Origin: Micrococcales bacterium
GTDB taxonomy: Bacteria; Actinomycetota; Actinomycetes; Actinomycetales; WQXJ01
Assembly (NCBI GenBank): GCA_009784895.1
Contig: WQXJ01000006.1
Span: 1 to 61,412, forward strand
DNA length: 61,412 bases
Direction: 5' to 3'
Shown piece by piece: positions 15,063-23,970 of the stretch (its first letter is position 1; every line of letters starts with the position of its first letter). A program made the position numbers and the translations under genes. The notes below the pieces were generated by a model, which had not been told where the DNA came from, did not search any database, and saw nothing but the letters and a program-made list of their open reading frames with translations.

Positions 15063-17317
15063 CCCGCCGGCGGGACAACCGCTTCGGTTCTGCCAAGGCT
15101 CAACCTCGCGCAAATAGGGCGCGAGGGGAAAAGCGTGGGGCCGATGCCGGCGCGAGCAGGCCGGGCGGCGAGCCTGCCAAAGCTCGACCTCGCGGGGGGG
15201 AGTATGCAAAGGCCCAACCTCGCGGGGAAAAGGTGAGGCGGGGCCCGGCATCGGACGCGGAGTATGCCAAAGCTCGACCTCGCGGGGAAAAGGTGAGGCG
15301 GGGCCCGGCATCGGACGCGGAGTATGCCAAAGCTCAACCTCGCGGGGAAAAGATGAGGCGGAGCCCGGCATCGGACGCGGAGTATGCCAAGGCTCGACCT
15401 CGCGGGGGGGAGTATGCCAAAGCTCAACCTCGCGGAAATAGGGCGCGCGGGGAAAGGGCGAGGCGGGGCCCGGCATCGCGCGCGGAGCATGTCAAAGGCC
15501 GGCCGCCAAAGGTCGGATTTGGCCGGCGCATTGTTCGCGCTTGGACATCGGTAGGCGACCCGGGCCGGCGGCAGTACTACGTCCGGGTGGTGGTGCTTTT
15601 GCTGCTGGCGGTCTTTGCCACCAAACTGGTCCAAATCCAGCTAGTTGACGCCGAGGCGATTGCCCAAGAAGGCCTAGAAACCCGCATGCGGGAGACGACC
15701 GATCCGGCCAAGCGTGGCTCAATTGTGTCATCGGACGGTACACCATTGGCAGTTGACGTGGTCCGTTACGAGATCCAGGCCAACCCGCGCGAGATAGTTG
15801 ACTACCAGGCCAGCGAAGAAGATGGCGGTGGCACCGGAGCTGAAGCGGCAGCGGCGGCCCTGGCCGGGCCACTGGGATTGGACCAAGATGATCTGGCAGA
15901 GCAGCTAGGCGAAAAGGGCCAGTACGTCCAACTAGTCAAAGCCGCCAGCCAGGAGCAGTGGGATCAGGTCAGGCAACTGGACATCAAGGGCATTTATGGG
16001 GTCAAGTTCTTCCAGCGCCAATACCCAGCCAACGCGCTGGCCGGCAACGTTATTGGTTATCCCTTTTCCTTAGAAACAGACCAGCCCGGCGACTCACTTC
16101 ACTTCACCGGTCTTGAAGAAACCGCCGATCAGGCCCTGGCCGGCCAGCCCGGTTCGAAACGGCTCGAAGAAGGTCCGGGCGGCCAGGTCATCCCCGGTGG
16201 TAGCGAACAAATCGAACCGGCTTCCGACGGCTGCGAGATCACCACCACAATCGACTCTGATCTGCAATGGAAGGCAGAGGCCGCCGTCAACGCCAGCCGG
16301 GAGGCCAACCAGGCCATCTCCGTGATGGCCGTGGTCGAGGACCTGACCACAGGCGAGATTCTGGTTTTGGCCGAGTCCGGTTCTGTCGACCCGTCAAATC
16401 CAGGGGCAACCGACGCGGCCGCTCGTGGCTCACGTGCGGTCGAGACCGTCTTTGAACCAGGATCGACCGGCAAGGTTGTAACCATGGCCATGCTGTTGGA
16501 AACCGGCACCGCCACCCCCGATTCGCAGTACTCGATCTCATATGAATGGACCATTCAAGGGCAAACCTTTCACGACTCCAGCCCACCGGCCTTCACCAAT
16601 TTGACCTTGGCCGGGGTGCTGGCCAAGTCCTCCAACGTCGGCACTTTGATGGCGGCCCAGGGTGTGCCAAGCGAAACCCGCTACGAGTACCTAAAACGGT
16701 TTGGCTTTGGCGAAAGAACCGGACTAGGCCTGAGCACTGAAGTGGCCGGCTATGTGCCGCAGCCAGGCACCGACAGCTGGGACGGACGCACCCGCTACAC
16801 CGTTCTGTTTGGCCAAGGTGTCAGCGCCACCGCCGTACAAGCCACCGAAGTCTTCGCAACTTTGGGCAACGGCGGCGTGGCCGTACCGCCCCACTTGGTC
16901 CAGGGCCAAACCTGTCCCGGCCAAGAGTTCGAACCGTTTGACGTTGGCCCAAGCCGCGTGGTGGTCTCGCCTGAGACAGCCCGGCAGGTATTAGACATGC
17001 TCGAATCCGCCGTCAATGAGGGCACCGGCAAGAAAGCCCAGATCGCCGACTACCGTGTGGCCGGCAAGACCGGTACGGCCGAGTGGCTGACCGGCGACAA
17101 CACCGGTGCGATGAAGTACGTGGCATCATTTATTGGTGTGGCGCCAGCCGAGGCGCCGCGCATTGCGGTTGGCGTTTTCGTGGTCGATCCCAAGGGCGAG
17201 TATTACGGTGGCGAGGTGGCGGCCCCGGTTTTCGCGGCCATAGCCGAGCAGGCGCTGCAACGCCTGGGCGTGCCGCCTTCGATCGAACCAGCACCGACCC
17301 TGCCTTTGACCTGGTAG
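15059..17317 (+). CDS. ftsI: Division transpeptidase FtsI (PBP3) with a repeat-derived N-terminal tail
   Basis: 752-residue class B penicillin-binding protein that crosslinks septal peptidoglycan with FtsW. After a long cytoplasmic region comes the transmembrane helix (about 175-195), the PBP dimerisation domain (about 205-385) and the transpeptidase domain. Active-site motifs are S469-T-G-K (FEPGSTGK), S524-S-N and K670-T-G. The first ~145 residues are unusual: seven copies of AKAxPRG, three within 20-residue units such as AKARPRGEKVRRGPASDAEY, giving a strongly basic, Pro-rich, probably disordered tail. At DNA level these are in-frame copies of the dispersed intergenic element (15091-15435). 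FtsI proteins of this phylum usually have shorter cytoplasmic tails. The GTG start overlaps the ftsL stop. A start just before the TM helix would remove the repeats, but I see no good ribosome site there. Confidence 0.93.
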   Translation: MTRRRDNRFGSAKAQPRANRARGEKRGADAGASRPGGEPAKARPRGGEYAKAQPRGEKVRRGPASDAEYAKARPRGEKVRRGPASDAEYAKAQPRGEKMRRSPASDAEYAKARPRGGEYAKAQPRGNRARGERARRGPASRAEHVKGRPPKVGFGRRIVRAWTSVGDPGRRQYYVRVVVLLLLAVFATKLVQIQLVDAEAIAQEGLETRMRETTDPAKRGSIVSSDGTPLAVDVVRYEIQANPREIVDYQASEEDGGGTGAEAAAAALAGPLGLDQDDLAEQLGEKGQYVQLVKAASQEQWDQVRQLDIKGIYGVKFFQRQYPANALAGNVIGYPFSLETDQPGDSLHFTGLEETADQALAGQPGSKRLEEGPGGQVIPGGSEQIEPASDGCEITTTIDSDLQWKAEAAVNASREANQAISVMAVVEDLTTGEILVLAESGSVDPSNPGATDAAARGSRAVETVFEPGSTGKVVTMAMLLETGTATPDSQYSISYEWTIQGQTFHDSSPPAFTNLTLAGVLAKSSNVGTLMAAQGVPSETRYEYLKRFGFGERTGLGLSTEVAGYVPQPGTDSWDGRTRYTVLFGQGVSATAVQATEVFATLGNGGVAVPPHLVQGQTCPGQEFEPFDVGPSRVVVSPETARQVLDMLESAVNEGTGKKAQIADYRVAGKTGTAEWLTGDNTGAMKYVASFIGVAPAEAPRIAVGVFVVDPKGEYYGGEVAAPVFAAIAEQALQRLGVPPSIEPAPTLPLTW
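15091..15435 (-). repeat. Seven in-frame copies of the dispersed element within ftsI
   Basis: Cores end at 15110, 15194, 15225, 15285, 15345, 15405 and 15435 and are the reverse complement of the intergenic core. For example, 15263-15285 contains TATGCCAAAGCTCGACCT. Offsets are 84, 30, 60, 60, 60 and 30 bp, all multiples of three, so the frame is kept. The three 60-bp units differ by only a few bases. The sequence GGAGTATGCCAAAGCTC matches the reverse complement of the intergenic copy at 47328 (GAGCTTTGGCATACTCC) base for base. Confidence 0.93.
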
Positions 17318-17326
17318 GAGGCCCAG

Positions 17327-18850
17327 ATGAGCCTGCGTCCGCAGCGGGGGTTTGGCCACAGCCTGGATGCAGTGGCCAAAGCGCTTGGGTCTGCCCGGGT
17401 GGTGGGCCAGGCCACGGTTTCAGGCCTGACCTTGGCCAGCGATGAAGTTGAGCCAGGCGATCTGTTTGTGGCCCTGCCCGGAGCTCGCACCCATGGCGGG
17501 CTATTCGCCTTCGAAGCGGTTGGCTTGGGGGCGGCAGCGGTATTGGTGGACGATGCCGGCGCGCACCTAGTTGACGCCGGCGTGCCTTTGGTGGTGGCGG
17601 AGGATTTGCGCCCTCGCCTCGGTGACCTGGCGGCCTGGTTTTATGACCATCCCGGCCGGTCACTAAAGACAATTGGCGTGACGGGCACCAACGGCAAAAC
17701 CACTGTCACCCACATGCTGGCGGCGGCGCTGGGCGGCCTTGGGGCGGTGCTTGGCACCGTCGGGGCGCGGATCGGTCACCAAGAACTGCCGCAAGAGCGC
17801 ACCACCATGGAAGCGCCGGCCTTACAGGCCGCTTTGGCGACCATGGTTGAACGTGGTATCGAGACTTGTGTGATGGAGGTGTCATCCCACGCCATTTCGG
17901 CCCATCGGGTTGACGGCCTGGTCTTTGATCTGGTCGCCTTCACCAACCTCTCCCGCGACCACCTTGACTTTCACGGCTCAATGGAGTCCTATTTTGCGGC
18001 CAAGGCCGCCCTGTTTGAGCCCAAGCACGCCAAAGCAGCCATAATCGATGTTGACTCCGAGTGGGGCCAGCGCCTGGCCCAGTTGGCCACCATCCCGGTC
18101 CAAACCCTAGCCAGAAGGGCCCTTGGCGACACCGCCGGTGGCGGCCCGGCCTGGCGTTTTGGCACCGCCAAGGTCTTGGCGGATGGTTCTCGGTTGTATC
18201 TCCAGGCTGACGGTATCGAGCTGGAAGCCGGCGTGCCCATGCCGGGCGAATTTGATGTCGCCAACGCCGCCATGGCCTTGGCCCTAGCCATCCAGACCGG
18301 AGCTGAGCCGGCGGCAGCAGCGGCCGGCCTGGCCGCCATGGATCCAGTGCCGGGTCGAATGGAAGTTGTGCCGCGACCGGTTGACGGTCCAAGTGTTGTC
18401 ATCGACTACGCCCACGCCCCTGAGGCCATTGCCCAGTGCCTAGCCGCCTTGCGCCCACATGTGACGGGCCGCTTGATCGCAGTGTTGGGCGCCGGAGGTG
18501 GCCGTGACCTGGGCAAACGCGAGTTGATGGGGGTGGCGGCGGCCGAAGCGGCCGATCTGGTGGTCATCAGCGATGACAACCCGCGCTCCGAAGAGCCGGC
18601 GGTAATCCGAGCCCAGGTTTTGGCCGGGGCGCGGGCGGCAGCCGGGGCCGAGGCCAAAGATCGGGTGATAGAGATCCCGGGCCGGGCCGAGGCCATCTGC
18701 TACGCCATTGAGCAGGCCCAAGCCGGTGACCTGGTGGCACTGCTGGGCAAAGGCCACGAACAAACCATCGAAGTGGCCGGTGAGTTCTTGCCGCATTCAG
18801 ACAAAGCCGTGGCCTTGCAGGCCCTGGCTTTGAACCGAGGTGAGGCATGA
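17327..18850 (+). CDS. murE: UDP-MurNAc-tripeptide synthetase MurE
   Basis: 507 residues. It adds the third stem-peptide amino acid to UDP-MurNAc-L-Ala-D-Glu in the cytoplasm, using ATP. The N-terminal UDP-binding domain is followed by the ATP site GVTGTNGKTTVTH (about residues 118-130), the central domain (EVSSHAISAHRVDG, FTNLSRDHLDFHG) and the C-terminal domain with DNPR near 418. That Arg is the hallmark of enzymes adding diaminopimelate rather than lysine; the motif does not tell meso- from LL-DAP. AGGAGG lies 6 nt before ATG 17327. The murF start overlaps its stop (ATGA). Confidence 0.95.
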   Translation: MSLRPQRGFGHSLDAVAKALGSARVVGQATVSGLTLASDEVEPGDLFVALPGARTHGGLFAFEAVGLGAAAVLVDDAGAHLVDAGVPLVVAEDLRPRLGDLAAWFYDHPGRSLKTIGVTGTNGKTTVTHMLAAALGGLGAVLGTVGARIGHQELPQERTTMEAPALQAALATMVERGIETCVMEVSSHAISAHRVDGLVFDLVAFTNLSRDHLDFHGSMESYFAAKAALFEPKHAKAAIIDVDSEWGQRLAQLATIPVQTLARRALGDTAGGGPAWRFGTAKVLADGSRLYLQADGIELEAGVPMPGEFDVANAAMALALAIQTGAEPAAAAAGLAAMDPVPGRMEVVPRPVDGPSVVIDYAHAPEAIAQCLAALRPHVTGRLIAVLGAGGGRDLGKRELMGVAAAEAADLVVISDDNPRSEEPAVIRAQVLAGARAAAGAEAKDRVIEIPGRAEAICYAIEQAQAGDLVALLGKGHEQTIEVAGEFLPHSDKAVALQALALNRGEA

Positions 18851-20274
18851 TCCCGATGACGGCCGCCCAGGTGGCGGCGGCGACCGGAGGGCAGTTGCTT
18901 GGGCTCGAAGCCTCAGCCAGAGCCTGGGCCGCCAGTATTGATTCCCGTCAGGTCGCCGAGGGCACTATCTTTGTCGCCTTACCGGGCGAACGGGCCGACG
19001 GGGCTGATTATGCTCCAGCGGCGATGGCCGCCGGGGCGGCTTTCTGCCTGGTGCAACGCCCGGTCGAGGCTCCTTGCGTGCTGGTGGCAGACACCACGGC
19101 CGCCCTGGGGGCTTTGGCCCGCCAGGCCCTGGCCACCAGGCGAGCTGCCCCTCCTAACATCACCGTTGTGGCCGTGACCGGCTCGGCCGGCAAAACCACC
19201 ACCAAAGACTTGCTCGCCACCTTGACGGCCCAGATGGGCCAGACTGTGGCGGCCAAGGGTTCGCAAAACAACCATTGGGGTTTGCCGCTAACCGTTTTGC
19301 GAATCCAAGCCAACAGCCGCTACCTGGTAGCAGAAATGGGCGCCAATCACCTTGGCGAAATCGCCGCCCTGGCCCGTCTGGCCCCGCCGGATGTGGCGGT
19401 CGAGTTGGGGGTTGGTGTGGCCCATCTGGGCGAATTCGGCAGCGTCGAAGCCATCGCCCAAGCTAAGGCCGAGCTGGTTGAGGGCCTGGCACCTGGCGGC
19501 ACGGCCGTTCTCAACTTAGACGAGCCGCAGACCGCCAAAATGGCGGCCCTGACCACCGGCCCAGTTATTGGTTTTGGCCGCGGCCCAAAGGCTCAGGTCA
19601 GGGCACAGCGGCTGTGGACCAATGACAAAGGCCAGGTCAGCCTGGAAATCAGTTTCGACGGTGCGGGCAAAGGCCAAGACCAAGTGACTGTTAATTCGGC
19701 CCTGATTGGCGCCCATCACGCCAACAATTTGCTGGCCGCCAGTGCCACCGCCTGGGCTTTGGGGATGGCGCCAGACGGCATTGGCCAAGCCCTAGATGGG
19801 GTTACGGCCGCCAGCCCGCACCGCATGGCCGTGACCCGAGTGGCCAACGGCGGCCAGATTATCGACGACGCCTACAACGCCAACCCGGCTTCGATGAAGG
19901 CTGCCCTCGAGACGGCGGTCTCATTGGGCCGCAGCCACAACCAGCCGGTCTGGGCGGCATTGGGCCTGATGGGAGAACTGGGCGCGGCGGCCGGCGATCA
20001 CCACCGCGAGCTGGGCCGGCGGGCAGCCCAACTCGCCTTGGACCGGCTCTGGGTGGTTGGCGAAGCGGCCAAAGCCATCCTTGACGGTGCCGCTGAGGCA
20101 GGTATGGCGCCCCAGGCCTTAGAGTATTTTGCGGGACGCGAAGAGGCAGCGTCCGCCCTAGCCGCCCAGATGAGACAAACTGATGGGACTTGGCCAGTGG
20201 TGTTAGTCAAGGGATCACAAAGCGCCGGACTTTGGCATCTGGCCGAATACCTGGTTAGCCAAGCGGGGGAGTAA
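18847..20274 (+). CDS. murF: UDP-MurNAc-pentapeptide synthetase MurF
   Basis: 475 residues, adding D-Ala-D-Ala to UDP-MurNAc-tripeptide. The ATP-binding motif AVTGSAGKTTTKDLLA lies near residue 114, with SQNNHWGLPLTVL and AEMGANHLGEIA in the central domain. IIDDAYNANPASMKAAL is the typical MurF C-terminal block. It overlaps murE (ATGA) and is followed after 2 bp by mraY, within one continuous operon. Confidence 0.95.
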   Translation: MIPMTAAQVAAATGGQLLGLEASARAWAASIDSRQVAEGTIFVALPGERADGADYAPAAMAAGAAFCLVQRPVEAPCVLVADTTAALGALARQALATRRAAPPNITVVAVTGSAGKTTTKDLLATLTAQMGQTVAAKGSQNNHWGLPLTVLRIQANSRYLVAEMGANHLGEIAALARLAPPDVAVELGVGVAHLGEFGSVEAIAQAKAELVEGLAPGGTAVLNLDEPQTAKMAALTTGPVIGFGRGPKAQVRAQRLWTNDKGQVSLEISFDGAGKGQDQVTVNSALIGAHHANNLLAASATAWALGMAPDGIGQALDGVTAASPHRMAVTRVANGGQIIDDAYNANPASMKAALETAVSLGRSHNQPVWAALGLMGELGAAAGDHHRELGRRAAQLALDRLWVVGEAAKAILDGAAEAGMAPQALEYFAGREEAASALAAQMRQTDGTWPVVLVKGSQSAGLWHLAEYLVSQAGE

Positions 20275-20276
20275 GC

Positions 20277-21368
20277 ATGGTCAATATCATCGTGGCCGGC
20301 GCCTTGGGCTTGGCTATTGCCCTGTTCGGCACGCCAGTTCTGATCAAGTTCCTCATCAAAAAACAATACGGTCAGTTCATCCGGCAAGATGGGCCGGCCG
20401 GGCATCACACCAAACGTGGCACCCCAACAATGGGCGGGATCGTCATGATCATCGCCGCCACAGTTGGTTACCTTGGCTCGGATCTGCTGGTAGGCCACGG
20501 CCCCAGCGCCTCGGGTTTGTTGGTGTTGTACCTGATGGTTGGCATGGGGTTGATTGGTTTCCTCGACGACTTCACCAAGATCCGGCGCGAACGTTCCTTG
20601 GGTCTAAGACCAACCTGGAAGTTCATTGGCCAAGGCGTCATTGGCGTCTCGTTTGCTGTTTTGGCCATCAAGCTGCCTGATTCGCGTGGCTGGACGCCCG
20701 GTTCGAAGGGTATCTCTTTCCTGCGTGACACGTCGGTGACTTTGGCTGCCTGGGGCCCCATTATTGGCCTGGTGGCTTTTGTCATTTGGGCCAACTTCCT
20801 CATCACGGCCTGGACTAACGCTGTCAATCTGACCGACGGCCTGGACGGCTTGGCCGCCGGAATCTGCACCATGATTTTTGGCGCCTACATTGTCATCTCG
20901 TTTTGGGCCTGGCGCCACGCTTGCCCCACGGCCGGCGGCGTTGGCGAGTATTGCTACACAGTCCGCGACCCGCTCGACGCGGCCGTGATCACCGCCGCCT
21001 TGGCCGGCGCCTGCCTCGGTTTCTTGTGGTGGAACGCCTCGCCGGCCCGGATCTTCATGGGCGATACCGGCTCGCTGGCCTTGGGTGGGGCCTACGCCGG
21101 CATGTCCATCATCACGCGCACCGAAATCCTGGCCGCGCTCATCGGTGGGCTGTTAGTGCTGGTGGTGCTGAGCGACATTATTCAGATTGGCTCGTTCAAG
21201 CTGACCGGTCGGCGAGTTTTCAAGATGGCGCCGCTGCACCACCACTTTGAGCTGTCCGGCTGGGGTGAGGTCACTATTGTGATTCGCTTCTGGCTGATAT
21301 CGGTGTTATTTGTGGCTAGCGGTGTGGCGCTGTTCTACAGCCGCTGGTTGGTAGGTTCGGGCGGATGA
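20277..21368 (+). CDS. mraY: Phospho-MurNAc-pentapeptide translocase MraY
   Basis: 363-residue multipass membrane enzyme that transfers phospho-MurNAc-pentapeptide to undecaprenyl phosphate, making lipid I. About ten hydrophobic segments are visible. Conserved blocks are KRGTPTMGGIV (about 44-54), LGFLDDFTKI-like LIGFLDDFTKI with the catalytic Asp pair, TNAVNLTDGLDGLA, FMGDTGSLALGG and the histidine stretch APLHHHFELSGW. It starts 2 bp after the murF stop, and murD overlaps its end (ATGA). Confidence 0.96.
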   Translation: MVNIIVAGALGLAIALFGTPVLIKFLIKKQYGQFIRQDGPAGHHTKRGTPTMGGIVMIIAATVGYLGSDLLVGHGPSASGLLVLYLMVGMGLIGFLDDFTKIRRERSLGLRPTWKFIGQGVIGVSFAVLAIKLPDSRGWTPGSKGISFLRDTSVTLAAWGPIIGLVAFVIWANFLITAWTNAVNLTDGLDGLAAGICTMIFGAYIVISFWAWRHACPTAGGVGEYCYTVRDPLDAAVITAALAGACLGFLWWNASPARIFMGDTGSLALGGAYAGMSIITRTEILAALIGGLLVLVVLSDIIQIGSFKLTGRRVFKMAPLHHHFELSGWGEVTIVIRFWLISVLFVASGVALFYSRWLVGSGG

Positions 21369-22750
21369 CGCCAGCTGAGTCTTGGGCCCAGCGCCGGGTC
21401 GCCGTGGCCGGGCTTGGTACCTCCGGCCAGGCCGCCCAGGCGCGTTTGACCGAACTAGGCGCGCAGGTCACAGGGGTAGATGACACCGAACCTGGCGCCA
21501 TCAAATCCGACCAGCTTGACCTTGAGAAAATTGACCTGGTGGTGGCCTCACCCGGCTGGCCACCAAGGACGCCGCTTTTGGCCAAGGCCCAGGCCGCCGG
21601 GCTGCCGGTAATTTCGGAGGTCGAATTGGCTTGGCGCACCCGGGCCAACCGGCAGGCCAATTGGCTGGCCGTGACCGGCACCAACGGCAAAACCACCACA
21701 GTGACCATGCTGGCCGCCATGCTCCAGGCCGCCGGCCGGCGCGCAGTGGCCGCAGGCAACGTTGGTAACGCCCTAGTTACGGCCGTAGCCGACCCAACTA
21801 TCAGCGATTTCGCGGTCGAGCTGTCATCTTTTCAACTCCACTTCACCTACTCGATGCAAGCCACCGCCGCCGTCATTTTGAACTTGGCGCCAGACCATAT
21901 CGACTGGCATGGCAGCTACCAGGCCTACGGCGCGGCCAAGGCCCGCGTTTACCGCGGCGTGACCAAGGCCCGGGTTTTCAACCTCGACGATCCCGACTCC
22001 TGCCGGTTGGCGGCGGCGGCCGATGCCGGTCCATCGGTTCTAAAGGCAGGCTTTACTTTGGCGCAGCCCAGCCAAGGTCAACTCGGGCTGGTTGACGGTT
22101 TTCTCCTGGACAGGGCCTTTAGCCAGGGCCAAGAACTGGCCGCTCCGGCTGATTTAGCCCAGCTGGCCGGTCCCACCGGCCAGCTGCCCGCCCACACCCA
22201 AGCCAATGCTTTGGCGGCGGCCGCGCTGGGGCTAGCGGCCGGCATCGGGCCAAGAAGCCTGGCCCAAGGCCTTAGACAGATAGGCCCAGGCGCCCACCGC
22301 ATCGAGGAAGTGGCGAAGCTAGGTGGTGTCGTTTACGTCAACGACTCGAAGGCCACCAACGCCCTGGCCGCTGCCACCGCGCTGGACTGTTTTGGCGACG
22401 GCCAAGTCGTCTGGATCGCCGGGGGCCAGGCCAAAGGGGCCCGTTTCGAAGAGCTGGTGGCCAGGTGCGGCGCCAAACTCAAGGCCGTCATTCTGATTGG
22501 GCTGGACCACCGCGAACTAGACCAGGCGCTTGACCGACACGCGCCCGGCCTGCCCCGTTGGGCAGTGTCGGGGCAGCAAACTGGATCGGTGATGGATCAG
22601 GCGGTGCAGCTGGCAGCCCAGGTGGCCAAAGCCGGCGATGTCGTCTTGTTAGCGCCTGGCTGTGCCTCAAAAGACCAGTTCTACTCTTACGAAACCCGGG
22701 GCCGGGCCTTCGTTCAGGCCGTCGAGGCACTGGCGGCGGGAGCGGGCTGA
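21365..22750 (+). CDS. murD: UDP-MurNAc-L-Ala:D-Glu ligase MurD
   Basis: 461 residues, adding D-glutamate to UDP-MurNAc-L-alanine. An N-terminal Rossmann domain (VAVAGLGTSGQAAQARL) is followed by the ATP site AVTGTNGKTTTVTML (about 104-118), VELSSFQLHF, NLAPDHIDWHGS and YVNDSKATNALAAATAL. The C-terminal domain ends with APGCASKDQFYSYETRGRAF, a MurD signature. It overlaps mraY by 4 bp and shares one base with the ftsW start (TGATG). Confidence 0.95.
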   Translation: MTPAESWAQRRVAVAGLGTSGQAAQARLTELGAQVTGVDDTEPGAIKSDQLDLEKIDLVVASPGWPPRTPLLAKAQAAGLPVISEVELAWRTRANRQANWLAVTGTNGKTTTVTMLAAMLQAAGRRAVAAGNVGNALVTAVADPTISDFAVELSSFQLHFTYSMQATAAVILNLAPDHIDWHGSYQAYGAAKARVYRGVTKARVFNLDDPDSCRLAAAADAGPSVLKAGFTLAQPSQGQLGLVDGFLLDRAFSQGQELAAPADLAQLAGPTGQLPAHTQANALAAAALGLAAGIGPRSLAQGLRQIGPGAHRIEEVAKLGGVVYVNDSKATNALAAATALDCFGDGQVVWIAGGQAKGARFEELVARCGAKLKAVILIGLDHRELDQALDRHAPGLPRWAVSGQQTGSVMDQAVQLAAQVAKAGDVVLLAPGCASKDQFYSYETRGRAFVQAVEALAAGAG

Positions 22751-23970
22751 TGGAAAACCGGCGAGCCCTGATCACGGCCTACTACATGATTTTGTTCTCG
22801 GTCGCCGCGCTAGTTGGCCTGGGCTTGGTCATGACTGTTTCAGCCCAGACCGTAACGGCCCTGGCGAACGATATGTCGCCCTACCTGCAGGGCCTGTATC
22901 AGGCTGTTTACGCCGCCATTGGCGTTGGGGCGGGCCTGGCCTTCGCCCACTTGCCGCCGCCGTGGCTGCGCCGGGTCGGCTGGGCGGCCATGATTGTGAC
23001 CCTGGTGCTGCTGGGTCTGGTTTTGCTGATCGGTGAAATGCGAGGCGGCAACCAGAACTGGCTGACGATTGGCGGGCGAACGGTCCAACCGGCGGAGTTC
23101 GTCAAATTGGCTTTGGCCTTGTGGTTGGGGTCGGTGTTGGCTATGAAAGCCCCGACTTTAGGTTCCTGGGTCGACCTGATTGTGCCGGTGCTGGTGGTGG
23201 TGGCGCTGACCTTGGGCCTGGTCTTGGCCGGTGGCGATGCCGGCACGGCGGCGGTGATCGGCATTCTGGTGCTTGGCGCCTTGATCTTGGCCGGCGTGCC
23301 TTGGTCGAAGCTGGCCACGGTCATTCTAGTGATGGGTTCGTTGGCGGTGCCGGTGGTGATGCTGTCAAGCCATCGCCGGGCCCGTTTCGCCACCATGCTT
23401 GACCCAGGGGCCTGCACCGAGGCCGAAAGGCTGGGCCAATGCTGGCAGGTCTCTCAGGCCAAATACTCCCTGGCCCAGGGCGGGTTGCTCGGTCAAGGCC
23501 TAGGAGCTTCGCGGGCCAAGTGGTACCTGTCCCAAGCCGAATCCGATTTCGTTTTCGCCATCATTGGCGAAGAACTGGGTTGGCTCGGAGCCGTCACCGT
23601 ACTGGTGCTATTTGGCCTGCTAGGAGTGGGTTTGTTCCGGGTGGTGCGGCTGCACCCCGACCGGTTTGCTCAGATCACCATTGGCACCGTTGGCTGCTGG
23701 ATCATGGGTCAGGCCCTAGTCAACGTCGGTATGGTGGTCCAGGTGCTGCCGGTCATTGGCGTACCCTTGCCGTTCGTCTCCGTGGGAGGGTCATCGCTGG
23801 TGAGTTGTTTGGCGGCGATAGGTGTGGTGGTTGGTCTAATGCGAGGTAACCGGGAGGTGGCCCACGCCATCGCCCCGAAGTCCCGCCGAGCTTTGGCCAC
23901 AGCCGGGGTGGCCGCCGTCTCAGGGCCCACGGTCCCGAGCCGTTCCGGGCCAAAGCGGGTCAAGGCGTGA
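22750..23970 (+). CDS. ftsW: Lipid II polymerase FtsW (SEDS family)
   Basis: 406 residues with about ten transmembrane segments. FtsW polymerises glycan strands at the septum together with FtsI. SEDS landmarks are GGNQNWLTIGGRTVQPAEFVKLALALWLG, the EADFV-like segment SQAESDFVFAIIGEELGWLG, and PVIGVPLPFVSVGGSSL near the C-terminus. ATG 22750 overlaps the murD stop; the open frame upstream (from 22558) is shadow sequence inside murD. RodA is the alternative SEDS protein, but the dcw position makes FtsW clear. Confidence 0.94.
   Translation: MENRRALITAYYMILFSVAALVGLGLVMTVSAQTVTALANDMSPYLQGLYQAVYAAIGVGAGLAFAHLPPPWLRRVGWAAMIVTLVLLGLVLLIGEMRGGNQNWLTIGGRTVQPAEFVKLALALWLGSVLAMKAPTLGSWVDLIVPVLVVVALTLGLVLAGGDAGTAAVIGILVLGALILAGVPWSKLATVILVMGSLAVPVVMLSSHRRARFATMLDPGACTEAERLGQCWQVSQAKYSLAQGGLLGQGLGASRAKWYLSQAESDFVFAIIGEELGWLGAVTVLVLFGLLGVGLFRVVRLHPDRFAQITIGTVGCWIMGQALVNVGMVVQVLPVIGVPLPFVSVGGSSLVSCLAAIGVVVGLMRGNREVAHAIAPKSRRALATAGVAAVSGPTVPSRSGPKRVKA

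Noticed and set aside
15091..15435. CRISPR array
   Set aside because: Units are 60 bp with near-identical spacers, lie in frame inside ftsI, and no cas genes are present. The other arrays also have conserved spacers.
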